From Pseudevernia furfuracea (Eukaryota; Ascomycota; Lecanoromycetes; Lecanorales; Parmeliaceae): 64,000 nucleotides of DNA. How positions within the stretch are numbered: the first letter of the stretch is position 1; every line of letters begins with the position of its first letter. The DNA is taken from assembly GCA_022315425.1 (NCBI GenBank), contig JAIUPT010000041.1:1984001-2048000 (forward strand). Reading direction: 5' to 3'. The notes under the pieces were generated by a model, which was given only the letters and a program-made list of their open reading frames with translations, was not told the DNA's origin and searched no databases. This document shows, in pieces, positions 31,711 through 43,559 of the stretch. Position numbers and translations under genes: made by a program.

Positions 31711-34104
31711 CTACACCTTGGCCGTCATCCTTGCTAACGGCGACGCCTCCCTCTGCCCCTTCCCAATCCTACCATCGCCATCCTGATCACTTCCAGCATC
31801 ATCCGTCTCGGAATCAACACCAGGACTAGGCGAGGGATTCGGACTGAGCGCAATCTTCGGCCTACTTTTGAAAACGCTATCATAACCTGCTCCAGGACTG
31901 AACAGCTCTTCCGGCGGTGTCAGTTCAGTCACCCTCTCCAGCTGTCTCTTGGGTGTTTCGAACTGATTAGTTGGATAAGGTTTGGAAGTCCGGCGGTCAT
32001 GCATGGATTTGCGAGATCCTTTGGGCTTTGAAGGTACGAGGGAGATTGATTTTCTTGTGCGCTCGAGGAGGGTTGTTGAACCGCTGGGATCGGCAGTTTG
32101 ATGTGGTGTCTTGGAAGGGATACGAGGTAATGGCATTGGAGAAGGTCCTTCTGGTAGCAAGTTCTGCAACCCAAGGGGGCTGGCAAAAGCCATCGATTGA
32201 CGGGTCCTTTCCATCAAGGACGCTTTGGACTTTGCGGGCGTTGGGACGGCGTTAATGGTCATTGAGATGATCTGCTCTGCGAGTATGTCATCTTCATTTC
32301 GTGACTGAGATTCAGGTTCGTCTTCCTGCTTGCCTTCCGCTGGTAGAGACGAAATCCAAGAGTCGTCATCGTCCGATATGGCGGGATTGCTATCTTTGGT
32401 GAAAGGCGTATATGAATGGTCTGATAGCCTGGTAATATCGCTAGAGCTATTGTCCAACTTTGTTGGTTCAATGGTTTCATTGTTGGGAGTTGATAACGCT
32501 CCGTTCTGATCTGAATGTTGCGTTGGATTTAAGTGATCAATGCGTACCGCGAGGTTTGATGGTTCATTCAAATGGAGCTGTCCGTCAGAAACTTCGGAGA
32601 AGCTAGACTCATCCGTATCATCCACGCCAGAAACAAGAGAAGAGAAATCGGCAGTGTCTTCTTGGGTTTTGAACAATTGACCTTGAACTGGAGTCTCTGT
32701 GATACTATCATAATCTCCATTTCGAGTGGCCGTACTCTCTGTTTCCTTCTGCTTTAGGTTTGCTTGCGAGTGGGCGGGGGGTATTTTAGCTCCCAGGTCC
32801 TCGACCAGCCACATACTCTTCCGAGGGCTTTTCCCTGGGCTAAAAACAAAGTCCCTCTCCTTGAGCTCATCCTGAGGACTCTCCTTTCTCAATCGCTTCA
32901 GGTGAGTAGGCGATGTTTCGTTCATCCCTTCCTCCACTTTCCAGTCGCTCTTCCTCGGGCTTTTTCTCGGGCTAAAGACGGAGTCTCTGTGCTTCTGGTT
33001 GGTTGGATCCTTACTTGCGGTGCGTACCAACGTTGATCTTGTGTTGCTGGGAGCGGATGTAGCCTTTTCATCGCTCTTCATTGCCTCCCTGAAGTTCCTC
33101 CAGTCAGTGAGCCTTGCCTCCTGGTTTGCTACCCTTTCTTCCAAGTCTTGTAGAAGACCCTGCCAGCTTGTGCCGCTTGCCCCATCGAAAGTACCAGCAG
33201 AGATTTGCAGCCAGATTTCCGAAAATGATCTGTCCAATAGAGAGTCCTTCATCCCCGGTTCTTCACCCTGTGCAATGACCTCTACTGGCTTACGGTCTCC
33301 TTGCCAGTTTTTCTCGAATAGCTTCGATACACGCGCGACTGTGTGATCAGGGATGGTGTTCTTGTCAAGAAGATCCTGTGTTGAGACGACAGCTTCGAAT
33401 TTCCGATCTAGCTCTTGCTCCTTCGCATCTAGAGTGCGGCCGAAGTTTTTGTACTTTTCTCTCAAGTTCTTCTTCTTATGTAGGAGAGCCGTCAAAGATG
33501 CTCGGTGGGCAACAGCTAGAGGTAGGAAAGACGTTTGCTCTTTCGCCGTGACAGTTTTGGCTGTAGCAAGCCGTGCAGCAATACATGCTCTCCCACCATG
33601 TCCGGCGACCAGAACCTTTCGTAGAACAAGCGTTGAGAACGAGACCAACAACTCCTGGATCCTTTCGCCCTTGCAATCGTCAAAGAAGGTCTTCCTAACT
33701 ATCACCTCTTTTCCCAGTAGTCCATTCTTCTTGAGTTCGTTCAGACATCTGAAGAGAGCGGCACGTAGATTCAGAGACTGCAGTGGCACGAGGGCAGGGA
33801 AGAATGGTCCAAGCTTCTATCATCAAAGTTTTAGCAAGAAGCAAACCTTCAACATGTACAAGGATGGTCTAACGTCTTTGGTCTCCACAGGGTCCCATAA
33901 TTCAAACAAGCGGTAGAATGCCCACTCAACGCATTGAATACGGGTCTTTTCGTTTTGCAGGGTATTCTTGCTCGTAAATGTTTGGGCGGTGACTGAAGGC
34001 CAGTCATCGCGTCTATCGAGGTCAAGAAGGTGGAGGTTGGTGAGCAGTAGTGAGATGCTGGGAGCCGCCTGCGTTGGTGCTGAGGCAGCTGGCTGTTTGC
34101 TCAT
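31711..34104 (-). CDS. HAUS augmin-like complex subunit 6, N-terminal domain protein
   Basis: Predicted as complement(join(31711..33816,33874..34104)), 778 aa; the single 57-nt intron keeps frame and its donor is GTTAGA. The N-terminal third matches HAUS6_N: LLLTNLHLLDLDRRDDWPSV, ETKDKLGPFFPALVPLQSLNLRAALFRCLNELKKNGLLGKE and a long helical region (AHRASLTALLHKKKNLREKYKNFGRTLD). Augmin recruits gamma-tubulin to existing microtubules in the spindle. The C-terminal two thirds is Ser/Thr/Pro-rich and probably disordered, with two repeats of the type VFSP(R/G)KSPRKS (plausible proline-directed phosphorylation sites) and (L)xERTR(Q/K)S repeats. The family call rests on the N-terminal domain. Confidence 0.85.
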
Positions 34105-34597
34105 TTCGACGTCTCGTATCCTGAGGCATGATAGAGTAACAGTTAGAATGGGCTAATAGTGGAACCAATGGGTAGAAGAAAGAGAATAGAATCAACTCTG
34201 AAACAGGACTGTGATGCGAGATGGTACTTTGGTAGGCATTTAGGCAAGAGAACTCCAGGTGACGCGAAGTAAACACGATGACCCTGAAACGCTTCCTGAA
34301 GATGCCCCCTAGAAGGCCTAGAAGCAGCCTAGAAACAGCTTAGAATTACCTTACAATACTTACCTTAGAAAAGAATTCAGATAAGCGCTATCAGCGCTTT
34401 GTTTGACTAGACCCTTGTCGTCCAAATATTTGTCCAATACTAGGAGCATGTATATATGAGCAAGCCTGCTCCTCCATTTTTTCCTCTCCTCTCTACAATC
34501 TCTTAGCACTATCTTTCTAGTCTATCCTTCAACTACCCCCGCATCCTTTCTCAACCAGAAGAGTCGTCCAACTTGGAACAAAAGTCAACAACCAATC
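34105..34597. promoter_or_regulatory. Divergent promoter region between HAUS6 and HD-domain genes
   Basis: 493 bp shared by two head-to-head genes. A pyrimidine-rich stretch precedes the HD-domain start (about 34470-34560), as is common in fungal core promoters. No other element recognised. Confidence 0.5.
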
Positions 34598-35482
34598 ATG
34601 TCCACTCCACTCTCCCCACCAGACAACGCAACCTCAAACGTCTCCTCCGAACCCGATGACATCCTAAACGCGGATTCCAGCGCTCCCCCTACAGCAGCCC
34701 CCCAAGAAGGCCAATGGTCCGTCCAATCAGGTAAACCCAACCCCTCCCCATCCTCCCTCCTCCCCCTACCACGCAGCTCAAAACCCAGCCAAAACCAACA
34801 CTAACAACCCACAGCCCTCGCGGACCTCCCCAGCCCACCCCCTCCGTCCAACCCCACCTCATCCCTCCCCTTCCTCCACCTCCTCGAGCGCCTCAAAACC
34901 ACCAAACGCGAAGGCTGGCGCCGCTTCCGCATCACATCCGGCGAATCCATCTCCGACCACATGTACCGCATGTCCATCATCACCATGCTCGCGCCCGCGT
35001 CCCTGAGCGACCGCCTCGACATCCCGCACTGCACGAAGATGGCGCTGGTGCACGACATGGCGGAGTTGCTGGTCGGGGACATCACGCCGGTGGATAAGGT
35101 GCCCAAGGCGGAGAAGCGCAGGAGGGAGGCGGATACGATGGCGTTTCTTTGCGGCGCGGAGGGGCTGTTGGGGAAGTGGGGGCAGGGGGTGCAGGGGAAG
35201 GGTATCCAGGCGATCTTTGAGGAGTATGAGGAGGGTAAGACGCTGGAGAGTGTGTTCGTGCATGACGTTGACAAGATGGAGTTGCTGCTGCAGATGGTGG
35301 AGTACGAGAAGCGGGAGGGGGGGAAGTTCGATTTGGGAGAGTTCTCGTGGGTCGCTCAGAATGTCGTGTTGAAGGAGATGAAAGATTGGTGCCAGGAGAT
35401 ATTGAAGGAGAGGTCGGAGTTCTGGAAGGGGTTAGGGAAGACGGCGTCGTTTTTGGACATGACCACGATTCAGGATGCGTAA
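34598..35482 (+). CDS. HD-domain phosphohydrolase, HDDC2/YfbR-like 5'-deoxynucleotidase
   Basis: Predicted as join(34598..34730,34815..35482), 266 aa. HD-domain metal ligands are visible: ISDHMYRMSIITML (H of the first motif), ALVHDMAELLVGDITP (HD pair with downstream Glu/Asp) and VFVHDVDKMELLLQMVEYE. This pattern fits the HDDC2/Ygk1 family, which dephosphorylates deoxynucleoside 5'-monophosphates. The first exon encodes a low-complexity Ser/Pro/Ala N terminus of about 45 residues that is not part of the catalytic fold. Family assignment is firm; the cellular role is inferred. Confidence 0.9.
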
Positions 35483-35766
35483 TTGCAACGGACGACCGTG
35501 CACGATAGTGATGATTTGGCTCACGCCTGCGGATACCCCAGAAAGCATAGACCACGAAGCAATCAAAGACTGCGTTTGCATTATAGGATAATGTGCTGCT
35601 AACAATAAGAGCGAACTCCAGTCAAGCAACACAGTGCATGCAGAGACCCTGCGAGCGTGCACCAAGAATCTCTCCCACCCGATCCACCATCCAAGATCCT
35701 GCCTGCAGTCCTAACGCCATCACTCCGATGCCAGTCCTCAGCCCTGCCATCATATCCATTCGCGGT

Positions 35767-36618
35767 CTAAAGCAGCACCATGACCGCAAAAGTCATCCCC
35801 ATGACCGCAGCACCAATAGCCACATCCATCTTTCCAACCCCGCCCTTGGAGCTCGGGAAATGGCCCGTAGTTGGTTGAACACTCGAATAACATGGGAGAG
35901 GGGCAGAAGTGCTGCTTCCGGAAGCATCAGACGTGCACGTGCTTTTGCTGCCGTTGTTGTGACCGGCGGGAGGGTAATAAGCCGCGATCGCAGCAGGCGA
36001 GAGACTATGTCCGGGTACTCCAGGGGGTGTAGCCGCTGCGGGTGCGGTTCCAGCGGTGGCTTTGGTTGAAGGTTTTGCGCCGGCGGAGGCCGGCGCGGGA
36101 GTAGGGGTGGTGGGGGTGAAGGTGTTGGCGACGGCGAACTGGGGGGAGTAGTTCGTTTCGCTGTTTCCCATCGTCATCAGCTGCTAGAAGTTGCTTCCGT
36201 GCCGAGAAGGAGGCGACTTACGAGTCTTGCGTGATTGAGAGAACGTACGTGCCAGCTGCAATGGTCGTCGGTGTCCAGGTATACGAGTCTTCCGCTACGT
36301 TGGCTTTTGGGCGGTCAGTTTCTTGAGATGAGCAGCTGGGGCTTCGTTTGTTTTGACTCACACGCGATCGTTACAACTGGTTCGAGTGCCTCCGGCGGTC
36401 CTTGCATTAATTTTATGGTGACTGGCTGAGAGCATGACTAACGTCAGTCAATCAGATGGGACGAAATAAGATGGTGAAAGTACATTCTTATCACCCCACC
36501 AGCTAAGGTTCATGGGCTTACCAACGGCGATGCCTTCGAAGCTGTCGACGCTGAATGCGACGGCTTGGACAGAAATAGGTAAGAGGAGGGTTGCTGCCAT
36601 GAGGGAGAGGCGCGCCAT
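35767..36618 (-). CDS. GPI-anchored cell-wall-type protein with Kre9/Knh1-like N-terminal domain
   Basis: Predicted as complement(join(35767..36160,36222..36303,36362..36425,36484..36618)), 224 aa; three introns of 58-61 nt keep frame. A signal peptide (MARLSLMAATLLLPISVQAV) leads into a small beta-rich domain (FSVDSFEGIAVGKPMNLSW, PVTIKLMQGPPEALEPVVTIA, YTWTPTTIAAGTYVLSITQD), typical of the Ser-Thr-rich GPI-anchored family. A Thr/Pro/Ala/Ser linker follows, then a C-terminal hydrophobic tail (AIGAAVMGMTFAVMVLL) with a plausible omega site near SSKGG. It would be anchored at the plasma membrane or wall. Molecular function is unknown. Confidence 0.85.
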
Positions 36619-37056
36619 GGAGAATGACGTGATGAACGAGTGTATAAGAACTGTAAGAAACCGTGGGTTTGGCTCTTCGATGTTAATTTCGAAATGCGTT
36701 GATCAGGACTTTCGTAGAGAATGCTGCAATGGTATGCCGTAAAATCTGTAAGTAATGAATGTTTCCGAGAGGATGGGATGTTGCTGGCCATAGGAACAGG
36801 AGTCCAAGCTGTGAGGTGAAAGTGTATTATTCGTTCCTACCTCACTTTCTTGTCGTGTGCCGCTTGATATAGCAGGCGCACAGGAGGTGGAGCGCCCAAT
36901 TTATCGTCGAATGAAGACTAATAAACACAGTGTGCAAGCTGAACGCAGGCTTCTCGCGTGGTGTTTTGCTTGTTCCAGAGCATAGACTTGTAAAATGAAA
37001 TCTTTTATGGGAAAAAGGTCTCCGCATACGTGCTGCGTTAAACAATGACGAGCTAT
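36619..37056. other. Intergenic between GPI-protein and RBM25-like genes
   Basis: 438 bp between two genes on the minus strand; promoter of the GPI-anchored protein gene and 3' flank of the RBM25-like gene. No further feature seen. Confidence 0.55.
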
Positions 37057-39618
37057 TTATGCTGACAGGCCTCGTTTTTCAGATTCGCTAAAGAATATTA
37101 TCATTCGCCAGAGCTTCTTCACAAGAACTTCCGCTTCTTCATCCAAAGCCTGTAGATGGGTGTTAGCATATCTCTTGCAATCGGATCTAACATGGCTTAC
37201 CCCTTCTAATTCTCCCACAAGCCCTTGAGGTTCACCTCTTTTTCGAATATGATCCTCAACAACCTCAACTAGCATCTGCTCTTGTACTCCAAGATATTCG
37301 ACGATCTTCTTCTCCACGAAAGGTTTGAGTTGTTCACTGAGAACAGTCTCGTCAACAAACTCCCACTTGACTGGCCACTTCCATAATCCATCTCTATCTG
37401 AAGGTATATCTGCGGCCAGTTGCCGTGCAGCTTGAGCTCTCTCTTCTTCCGTGAGACCCATAGCATCAGCTGCGTTATCGAATTTAATGGGAATGAGTGT
37501 TCTCTTGGCAGAGCTGTCTGCCTCCTCTTCATCTTCAAGTAGACCTTCAACTTCAGCAACTGTTCGTCGGCCTGTAGCAGCTGCTTGGGCCTTTTGAGCT
37601 GCAGCACCTAACGAAAGCTTGAAGCGCTGTGGTTCACGAGGTGCCTTGATATCCAGCTCCATTGCTTGTCGGTTTAGGAAATCATCTGCCATGCCTCTCG
37701 CTTGCTCTCTCTGCTGGGCATCTCTGGCCTTCTCCTTTTCTTCTGCGTTGCGGTCCACATCATCCACATTCGACTCTCTATTCCTGAACGTAGCGCGATT
37801 CCGAATCCACATGCTCCGGTCCACGTAGTATTCCTCGGCCTTGCGACTGGCTTCAACATCATCGTTCCATTCTCTCAGACGCTTGGCCACAGCCTCCTTC
37901 TCAGCTTCTTTTTGCGCTTGCTCTTCCTTATCTCTGGCCTTCTCTCTTTCCACCGCGGCCGTTCGACTTCGCTCGCGATTCAACCATCTTCGCCGCTGAT
38001 CTTGGTACATTTTCTCCAGCTCCGCTTCTTTCTTCTCCTGTTTCCGTCTTTCGATCTCTTCGTCGCTAGCATCACTGTCCTCATCCTCTCGATCAATCAG
38101 GCCAGCAGCGCTTGCGCCATTAATACCGCTTCCATTTACAAACGTGACTCCCTTTTGATAATCTCGTGGCATCTGCGATTCTGTGTAGCCTTTTGGTCCA
38201 GCAGGAGCATTTGGTACACCTCTATCTCTGGGGCCGACTGGAATACCATTGGCGCCACCAGCTGGGCCGCTTGGTGCTGACAAAGGAGGAGATGCAAGAC
38301 GACTAGACCTGGACTGGTTCATATTTCGGCGCCTCTCCATTGCCTCTAGCTCTTCCTCTCGTCTCAGACGCTCCAAGTCTCGACGCGTGCTGCGATCGCG
38401 GAAGGCTTGGATCTCTTTGGCGACTGTTTCCCGCATCTCGGCTGGGATATCAGATAGCTCATCATCGGCTGAGAGGGGAATGGTCACAACTTCGGCATCT
38501 GGCTTTTCTTCACCATTTTGCATCGAGTAGTCACCGTCACGATCCACATTCGACATATCGTTCGATTGTACAGATGCTGAAGGATTGGCGAGATCTGCAA
38601 GAACTCTTGCAAGAGCGCTTTTGGCTGCATCTAGACGTAACTGGGCTTGGATTGGGTCTTGGTCACCTCGTGATGCTTCCCATTGCTCAAGATAGTTGTA
38701 TGAAGCGTCGTCAATGTTGACCTAAAATATGATGTTAGCAAGAGCCTCAGCCACGAGCTGCTTGAAAAGGAACTACCAGTATTTTGCTCTTCTCCACATT
38801 CACATCTCTACTGTCTTCTTCCTTCTTGGTGCCATTGACAGCTTGTGGCTTGACGGGTACTTCGACATCTTTCAGCACCTCTACGGCCGTAGCAAGACTT
38901 TCGGGATCTTCGTACTCTGCAAAGCCAAATCTGCATGCTTTATTGTCTGCATCCGTTGCTCTGATCCAGCGCCTCAGGTTTCCAGCGCACTGTAAGATGC
39001 GTTCTATCCCTTCGTCTCCACCCACACCTTCTGTTATGCCTCCAACGAAAATTGTTCTTACAATTTCTTCTTTTGTAGGTGGTACTAGCTGCATCATGCT
39101 CTCTCGAACAGCTTGTCGTTGTGCGTCCATGCCCTGGCCGGCTCCTAAACCTGGGCGAGCTGATCTGGCCTCTGATTCACGCCGCGGTTCATTTCCTAGA
39201 GGAATGGCTGGCTTAGAGGGACCAGTAGTGCCGAGGCGTATGACAGGCGCATTGAAGTTGATGTTGGGCATATTGGCCGGTGGTTGGAAGCTTGAAGGGA
39301 AGCCACCAGGTCGGCCTGGTTGCTGGTTATTTGCTTGCATGCCTGGAGGAGGAGCTGTGCCTGGTGCAGCTAAAATCTGTCAGCACACGCTATTGAGAGG
39401 CAGTAATTGCGGCCTACCTGTTCCCGGTGGAGCTCCCATCCCCGGCGGAGCGCTGCCCCCAGGGAAGCCCCCAAAGGCTGGTGGAGGGCCATAGCCAGGT
39501 GCACCTGAGAGCCATGTAAGCAATTCGAAAGTGAGCTGAGCCGGATCACACCCAGAGCTTAGGCCATGGAACTTGAAAGGATGCTTGAAAGGGTCAGCAT
39601 ACCTTGATAGTTGTACAT
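37057..39618 (-). CDS. RBM25-like splicing factor (RRM plus PWI domain; U1 snRNP-associated Snu71 type)
   Basis: Predicted as complement(join(37057..37149,37201..38721,38777..39369,39418..39504,39603..39618)), 769 aa; the first exon encodes only MYNYQ plus one base. Order of parts: Gly/Pro-rich N terminus; an RRM (TIFVGGITEGVGGDEGIERIL ... FGFAEYEDPESLATAVEVL); a region rich in Arg/Glu/Asp/Lys coiled coils (ERRKQEKKEAELEKMYQDQRRRWLNRERSR); and a C-terminal PWI domain (LWKWPVKWEFVDETVLSEQLKPFVEKKIVEYLGVQEQMLVEVVEDHI). This layout is that of RBM25/Snu71, which acts in 5' splice-site recognition. It shares a short divergent promoter with the bS21m gene. Confidence 0.9.
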
Positions 39619-39903
39619 TAGACGCTATGGAAAGGACAGTGAAATTATCGGAAATTTAAATTAGTAGCTCCCCTTCAGTACAGAGATAGGCGCCTCGTTC
39701 GACACGTTGTCGCCCTTGTTGTAATACAAACGTGAAGTTTGAAGTTTGACCCAACACCACACCGGCACGGGAAAACGTATTTCCGGACGGTCTTGTGCAA
39801 GAGACTGGACCATGGTCGTTGATCACCATGAAGTAACCATCAACATTCGTGATTGGTGAGTTGTGTGCTTTTGAAGCTAATCTTCTGTATATTGATTCAA
39901 GTA

Positions 39904-40746
39904 ATGGAGCTGCGACTGGTTGGCGATTCTCTACTGAGATCTCGAACGTCATCACTACTCTCCTTTCTCACTCCTTCAATTCCTCAACTATGGCGGTCGA
40001 CAACGGCTTCTCGACAGGTTCGACTGCTCATGCCTAAGCCGCTAAGATGTACAAGTTCGAGTTTTTGTACCACAGCTCGCCAGCGCGCCGAATCATCCTC
40101 ATCGGCGGCCGACCAGGACTTCCTCGAAGACAAGACCTGGTCAAAGCCTAAGCAAACGCCTCGATTTCCATCCTGGCAAAAAAGTCCTGCAGATCATATA
40201 CTTGGGAGTCGGCTCGAGAGGCTTCTGGATTCGACCATCCGTACTCCTAACCTGGCCAAAAGAAAACCCTCCAAATCAGCTGATGAGTCGTCCGGGACAA
40301 TGTTGGAGACCGCTTATCTAAACAGTCTCCGCACACGCGACCCCGACAAACATTACCAAGATATTGCACGAAACATGCAGTTTCCTACCCAGGAGATGAC
40401 GAGTGCGGGCACCCCCGGAATCTCCTCCCGCGATGCATACCAAACCTTGGAAAATACTCAGAAGACACCTAAGCGGGCCACTCGCACAGTCCGGTCACGC
40501 CCGTCAGTTGGACGTACCATCGAGGTAATTCCTGAAAAAGGAGTGGATTTCGGGCGTGCATTGAAGAACTTGGAGGTTTCTTGTGCTGTCAACAGGGTCA
40601 GCAAGGACTTGTTACGCCAACGGTTTCATGAAAGACCGGGGATGAAGAGGAAGAGATTGAAGAGTGAGAGGTGGAGAAAGATGTTCAAGGAGAGCTTTAG
40701 GGCTACGGTGATGAGGGTGAAGGAGATGAGGAGGAAAGGGTGGTAG
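39904..40746 (+). CDS. MRP21: Mitochondrial small ribosomal subunit protein bS21m
   Basis: 280 aa from the ATG at MELRLVGDSLLRSRTSS, no intron. The conserved S21 part is at the C terminus: LEVSCAVNRVSKDLLRQRFHERPGMKRKRLKSERWRKMFKESF, ending MRRKGW. The long Arg/Ser/Thr-rich N-terminal half is typical of fungal Mrp21 and includes the mitochondrial targeting sequence. A second ATG at 40030 (MPKPLRCTSSSF) would also give a good presequence, so the start is uncertain. It is part of the mitochondrial 37S subunit. Confidence 0.85.
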   Translation: MELRLVGDSLLRSRTSSLLSFLTPSIPQLWRSTTASRQVRLLMPKPLRCTSSSFCTTARQRAESSSSAADQDFLEDKTWSKPKQTPRFPSWQKSPADHILGSRLERLLDSTIRTPNLAKRKPSKSADESSGTMLETAYLNSLRTRDPDKHYQDIARNMQFPTQEMTSAGTPGISSRDAYQTLENTQKTPKRATRTVRSRPSVGRTIEVIPEKGVDFGRALKNLEVSCAVNRVSKDLLRQRFHERPGMKRKRLKSERWRKMFKESFRATVMRVKEMRRKGW

Positions 40747-41755
40747 GGGAGGAAGACAATCATAGTGTGGTGGCATTGATGCATGGTGCAGAGGGAGACA
40801 GGGCTATGGGCAGCATTGAGAGCGTGTTCTGAGCATCGCCTCTGTCGAAGGATATCACTTGAGGGGCAAAGCAAGCGTTACAGAGATACGTTTACTATGC
40901 ACAATGATTACTGGATGGCTCGTTGTTGGCTTAGCAATCTGTGTTTATACCACACCGTGTGGAAGAAAATAGAAAGCACGGCAACACCATTGTACCAGCG
41001 CCATCAGGAATCGAACCTAATACGAGCTAAATACCTTACCTTGGACCACAGTGGATGGATACTGATTACTGACAACTTGAACCGAGGGCGCCAGTGGCGC
41101 TTTTCTTCGACTGCCGCGGTGCCGCCAAACGCCTAGCCTACACGTCAAGCAACATCTGAAATATTTCTCCAACTTCAGCGAAGAGACCGGATCTCGGACA
41201 CGATGGTATGAATTGCCATATTCCTGCGAGTCGTCTATTCCGAAGAAGAGAGCTCATGGGAAAAATGTATGACTTCATTGGCTACGGGATTTCTGTCCAC
41301 CTGCCTGATTGGGCTTAAGGTCATGCTTGCGTAACCAAGAGCCGAAGGATCTCCTCCCGGTACCTGCTTTTCGCCTGCTCTCTTGGACCAATCTCTCGGC
41401 TGGCAACCCACACGAGTTTTCTATGTGGGTCTCTAGAAGGAACCCAGCCGTTGTGGACGTTTACGAGATCAACGTGCAGGCAGAGGCGAGCTTGAAGCTT
41501 GACCTTCACACGCTAATTCAGCTAGGTGCTTTTTTTACAATGAAAACTCGAAACCAGTGTAAACGTAGCATCTGCCTTCCCTCAAAATGTCGCATCGATT
41601 CCAGACGCAATGACCCCGCAAGTCAGGGGCTCCGTTTCATACATGCCTCCCAACCATAAATACCACAATCTACACAATCTACCATAGATTCAATTCATCC
41701 TTCTTACACATCACGTCCTTTATCAAGTATTCGTAGCTTGGTGTTGCAATACAAA
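40747..41755. other. Intergenic, about 1 kb, with a tRNA-related repeat
   Basis: Between bS21m and the SurE-like gene. The repeat at 40965-41101 is the only structured element I see; short open frames have no domain. Confidence 0.65.
40965..41101 (-). repeat. tRNA-derived (SINE-like) element, longer copy
   Basis: On the minus strand, 40997-41101 has a perfect 7-bp acceptor-type stem (AGCGCCA at the 5' end, TGGCGCT at the 3' end), a complete T-arm (TTAGG, loop TTCGATT, CCTGA) and an exact B-box (GGTTCGATTCC). The middle is about 74 nt and does not form a convincing anticodon arm, so it is not a working tRNA. Homology to 15765-15840 extends past the tRNA 3' end to about 40965. This pattern fits a tRNA-derived short interspersed element. 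Confidence 0.65.
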
Positions 41756-42844
41756 ATGCGTTTCTCAACCACCTTCACCCTGACCTCTCTCCTTCCTCTC
41801 CTCCCTCTCACCTCCATCGCCCTTAACATCATTGTAAACAATGACGATGGTTTCGGCTCCGCCAACATTCGCGAGCTTTACCGCCTTCTCAATGCCGCCG
41901 GCCACAACGCCTGGATCGTCGCACCCGTCTCCAACCAATCCGGCAAAGGAGGCACCGAAGTCTTTACCACCGAATCAAACCTAACCGCACCTTCTGAGTT
42001 CGACCTCGTCCCTGAAGGCGCCCCTAGCTTCGGCACCGATCCCAATGACTCGCATATCTGGTACTACAATGGTACGCCAGCCGCCTGTACATTCTTCGCT
42101 CTGGATTACGTCGTGCCCAACTACTGGAACGGCACTAAGCCGGACCTCCTTGTCTCCGGGCCCAATTTCGGAGACAACCTAGGTCCCTTCCTGTACACCC
42201 TCTCCGGCACAATCGGCGCCACCTACGCCGCCGTCAAACGTTCGCTCCCAGCGATCGCGTTCTCAGGCGGCAACGACGGCCAGCGCTCCTACAAAGAGAT
42301 CAACAAAACCACCCCCTCCGGCTACCCTGACCCCGCCACCGTCGACGCCCAGCTCTCAGTCGCACTCGTGAACCAACTCGCCAAGAATGGAAACAGGTCT
42401 CAACTCCTGCCTCTCGGCTACGGCATCAGCGTCAATTACCCCGAAATCACCTCCCTCAAGAGCGCCGATTGCGTCAACCCGCCTTTCATCCAAACGCGCA
42501 TGACCGGCGGCGCAGAGGTCGACACCGCTGTCTACGATCCTACCACTGGCCTTTTCAGCTACGGCTCCGTCACCCCCGCCGGAGCCAACACGTGTATCAA
42601 CGGCGACTGCTCTCTGCCTGGGGAGACGACCGTTGTCGGCAGTGGATGCTTCAGCTCCGCCAGTGTGTTCACGGTCGACTACGATGCGCCGAAGCCGGGG
42701 AGCAAGAAGGTGAAGAAGCTTTTGGAGCCGTTGGTCAAGTATCAGAACGCGACGACGACGACGACGAACTCGACGCTTGGGTCGAGGAAACTGCGCGCTC
42801 GCGGGAACAGGTCTGCGAGACTGGTGGTCGGGAATTCAGCGTGA
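41756..42844 (+). CDS. Secreted SurE-like phosphatase / 5'(3')-nucleotidase
   Basis: 362 aa, intronless, starting at MRFSTTFTLTSLLPLLPLTSIA, a clear signal peptide. The mature protein begins with LNIIVNNDDGFGSANI, the SurE metal-binding DD motif, followed by HNAWIVAPVSNQSGKGG and VSGPNFGDNLGPFLYTLSGTIGA, the conserved SGPNxGxN block. Several NxT/S sequons suggest N-glycosylation. The C terminus is basic and Thr-rich (NATTTTTNSTLGSRKLRARGNRS). The product is probably an extracellular acid phosphatase or nucleotidase. No partner gene is nearby. Confidence 0.9.
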   Translation: MRFSTTFTLTSLLPLLPLTSIALNIIVNNDDGFGSANIRELYRLLNAAGHNAWIVAPVSNQSGKGGTEVFTTESNLTAPSEFDLVPEGAPSFGTDPNDSHIWYYNGTPAACTFFALDYVVPNYWNGTKPDLLVSGPNFGDNLGPFLYTLSGTIGATYAAVKRSLPAIAFSGGNDGQRSYKEINKTTPSGYPDPATVDAQLSVALVNQLAKNGNRSQLLPLGYGISVNYPEITSLKSADCVNPPFIQTRMTGGAEVDTAVYDPTTGLFSYGSVTPAGANTCINGDCSLPGETTVVGSGCFSSASVFTVDYDAPKPGSKKVKKLLEPLVKYQNATTTTTNSTLGSRKLRARGNRSARLVVGNSA

Positions 42845-43559
42845 GTCGGGCGGCGGGGACCTGGGAAAGGGAAAGAAAATCAGATTGAGGATGTAGACGA
42901 TTTTTGAAATGGAGTTTTGCAAAAAGCTTTCGTACGTAAAATTGGAATGGGAGCTAGGAATGAATGAATGCAATATTTGAATGCCTTCCCCACGACCGGT
43001 GACTTTGAGAACACGATGATGACATCTCTCTCTCTCTCTCGACCAGTGTGACCACGCTAGCCGCAACTTTTTTTTTTTGGAATCGGCTGTACAGATGTAG
43101 CTAGCTATAAGCGTATGTATCCCCCGGTGCTCTATATGCGATAATCTGCTATATCATCTTCACACACTTCTGTGAGGGCGTTAAATCCATCTCGGGGGTG
43201 AGAGAGTCCCGGGGCGGCGGGGGCGGTCTTTGAACGCCTATGAAACCCTCTGCGGGATAAACCCGTATGTATGGTGTCCAGCATGACTCAATCAATCGAT
43301 CCATCAATCAATCAATCAATCAACCAATCAGTACTATCCACAAAAGTTTGCACCTTCTCAAAAAGGACGCGACCTTTTGCAGCGGGACTTAAAAAAACAT
43401 CTCAAAAGGGATCAAGGCAGTGAGTGGCTTTGCTTCTCATTCGTACATTAAACATACTAAAGAGGCCGAATACATCTGTCCGAGCTTCTCTCTCTCTCTC
43501 TCTCCACATCCGCAGTTATCCCGCCATCGCATTGGGCCCTTCTCCCCTTCTTTTAAGGA
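42845..43559. other. Intergenic with simple repeats
   Basis: 715 bp between convergent genes. It holds a TCTC run near 43027-43042, a CAAT run at about 43290-43330, a second TCTC run at 43482-43504, and a T tract near 43070. No gene recognised. Confidence 0.65.

Noticed and set aside
40997..41101. A functional tRNA gene
   Set aside because: Acceptor stem and T-arm are good, but the 74-nt middle does not fold into a D-arm plus a 5-bp anticodon stem with a 7-nt loop.
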